NCBI GenBank assembly: GCA_022710505.1
Contig: JAKLGS010000006.1
Span: forward strand, 1-23,143
From: Patescibacteria group bacterium
Lineage (GTDB): Bacteria; Patescibacteriota; WWE3; UBA101185; UBA10185
DNA length: 23,143 nucleotides
Direction of reading: 5' to 3'
A program made the position numbers and the translations under genes. Position 1 is the stretch's first letter; every line of letters starts with the position of its first letter. Below the pieces are notes generated by a model. The model was given only the letters and a program-made list of their open reading frames with translations. It was not told the DNA's origin and did not search any database. Positions 22,410 through 23,143 of the stretch are shown piece by piece.

Positions 22410-23143
22410 AAAAATAAAGGGAATGAGGTCGAATAAAGATGTTTTAGATACTATAATCGTCGGAGGAGCGACGTTGTTTGGGTCTGTTTTTAGTTATCTT
22501 TTGCAATTTGTACTAGGGAGAAAGCTTTCAGTTGGTGATTACGGTACTTTTAACGCCCTACTTTCTTTATCTTCGATGGTTGGGGTTTTTGGCGCTGTTT
22601 TTGGAACAGCTTTAATAAAGGTAAACGCTGAGATTTTTGCTAAAAAAGATAATGACAGCCTGCGCTCTTTATTTATTAGTTCTGTTAAATTTTCTTTAGC
22701 TGTTGGGTTATTTTCTTTTTTAATCATATTCTCTTTACGGGAATTTATTTCAAATTATCTTAATGTCGGTGACAGTTTTTTAATAACCTTGTTTGGGTTG
22801 TCAGTGGGTTTGGGTTTTTTAATTGTTATCCCAAATTCTTACCTGCAGGGAACTCAGGAATTTAAAAAATACTCTTTGTTCCATATCTTTAGTTTGTTTT
22901 TAAGATTTTTAATTCCTACGATTTTTGTTTTTATGGGTTTTGGTTTGAGAGGTGTTTACAGCGCGGCCCCGATCTCTTCTATTACTGCGTTTTTGTTTGG
23001 TTTGTTTATTTTAGGTCTTAATCTCAAAAATTTAAAAAAAGTTGATGTGAGCGATAGTTTTAAAAAGATTTTTTCTTTTGGTTCCACAGTTATTTTAGTT
23101 AATTTTTCAATGATGGCTCTTAATAATATTGATCTTATTATGG
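22402..23143 (+). CDS. Second Wzx-like polysaccharide flippase (3' truncated by window)
   Basis: An open frame runs from the ATG at 22402 to the window edge (247 codons seen), so no stop is visible. GGAGGGAG (22391-22398) precedes the ATG closely and the gene overlaps the previous stop by 8 bases. Residues 14-50 (GGATLFGSVFSYLLQFVLGRKLSVGDYGTFNALL) match the first helix pair of Wzx/MOP flippases. Further helices lie at about 58-75, 92-112, 123-145 and 157-185, with YLQGTQEFKKY (147-157) in the position of the usual 'lqG..rf..y' motif. It would export a lipid-linked oligosaccharide. It is only weakly like the flippase at 15032 in residues I can compare by eye, so the two probably have different substrates. 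Confidence 0.86.
   Translation, partial: MIEKIKGMRSNKDVLDTIIVGGATLFGSVFSYLLQFVLGRKLSVGDYGTFNALLSLSSMVGVFGAVFGTALIKVNAEIFAKKDNDSLRSLFISSVKFSLAVGLFSFLIIFSLREFISNYLNVGDSFLITLFGLSVGLGFLIVIPNSYLQGTQEFKKYSLFHIFSLFLRFLIPTIFVFMGFGLRGVYSAAPISSITAFLFGLFILGLNLKNLKKVDVSDSFKKIFSFGSTVILVNFSMMALNNIDLIM

Noticed and set aside
1..23143. Alternative genetic code (UGA as glycine)
   Set aside because: Several genes end in TGA with the next start overlapping it, and no in-frame TGA interrupts a conserved motif.
1..23143. tRNA, rRNA, insertion sequence or phage genes
   Set aside because: I saw no cloverleaf, rRNA signature, transposase motif or terminal inverted repeat; nearly all bases are taken by coding sequence of recognised families.

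Overview
The window looks like a piece of a small, AT-rich, very compact bacterial genome, most plausibly a candidate-phyla-radiation (Patescibacteria, for example Microgenomates-like) member. The reasons are: about twenty genes all on the + strand over 23 kb; no intergenic gap above 48 bases; many stop/start overlaps of 4 to 32 bases; a bacterial rplO-secY junction; and a gene set (CAP-domain protein, Dpm1-GtrA fusion, DUF2079, several GT-C proteins) that I associate with that radiation. UGA is used as a stop (genes ending at 4807, 9413, 16504 and 22409), so the UGA=Gly code of Gracilibacteria/SR1 does not apply. The lineage call is inference, not proof.

Region 1 (1-3401) is housekeeping: the 3' end of rplO (ribosomal protein L15), secY (translocon channel), a YbaB/EbfC-family nucleoid protein, adk (adenylate kinase with a four-cysteine zinc lid) and a membrane-anchored CAP/SCP-domain protein. 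The short gaps before ybaB, adk and the CAP gene each hold a -10-like hexamer that ends 6 to 8 bases before the ATG, which suggests leaderless mRNAs.

Region 2 (3415-23143, continuing past the window edge) is one long cell-surface glycan cluster. It starts with a small membrane protein, a Dpm1-like polyprenyl-phosphate sugar synthase fused to GtrA, and an Alg5-like synthase, so two candidate makers of lipid-linked monosaccharides. UDP-glucose 6-dehydrogenase (UDP-glucuronate supply) follows, then three GT4 glycosyltransferases. After that come a GT-C membrane glycosyltransferase, another GT2 enzyme, a DUF2079 membrane protein, a Wzx-like flippase, a YbhN/UPF0104-type membrane protein, three more GT-C proteins, and the start of a second Wzx-like flippase.

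A coherent reading is that cytoplasmic GT2/GT4 enzymes build lipid-linked glycans and polyprenyl-phosphate sugars, the flippases and GtrA/YbhN-type proteins move lipid carriers across the membrane, and the GT-C enzymes add sugars on the outer face. No initiating phosphoglycosyltransferase, recognisable Wzy polymerase or chain-length regulator is visible; they may lie outside the window. No tRNA, rRNA, CRISPR, transposase or intrinsic terminator was seen. The only conspicuous non-coding structure is a GC-rich tandem/inverted 12-base repeat at 20639-20676 that sits between a perfect Shine-Dalgarno sequence and the start codon it would serve.
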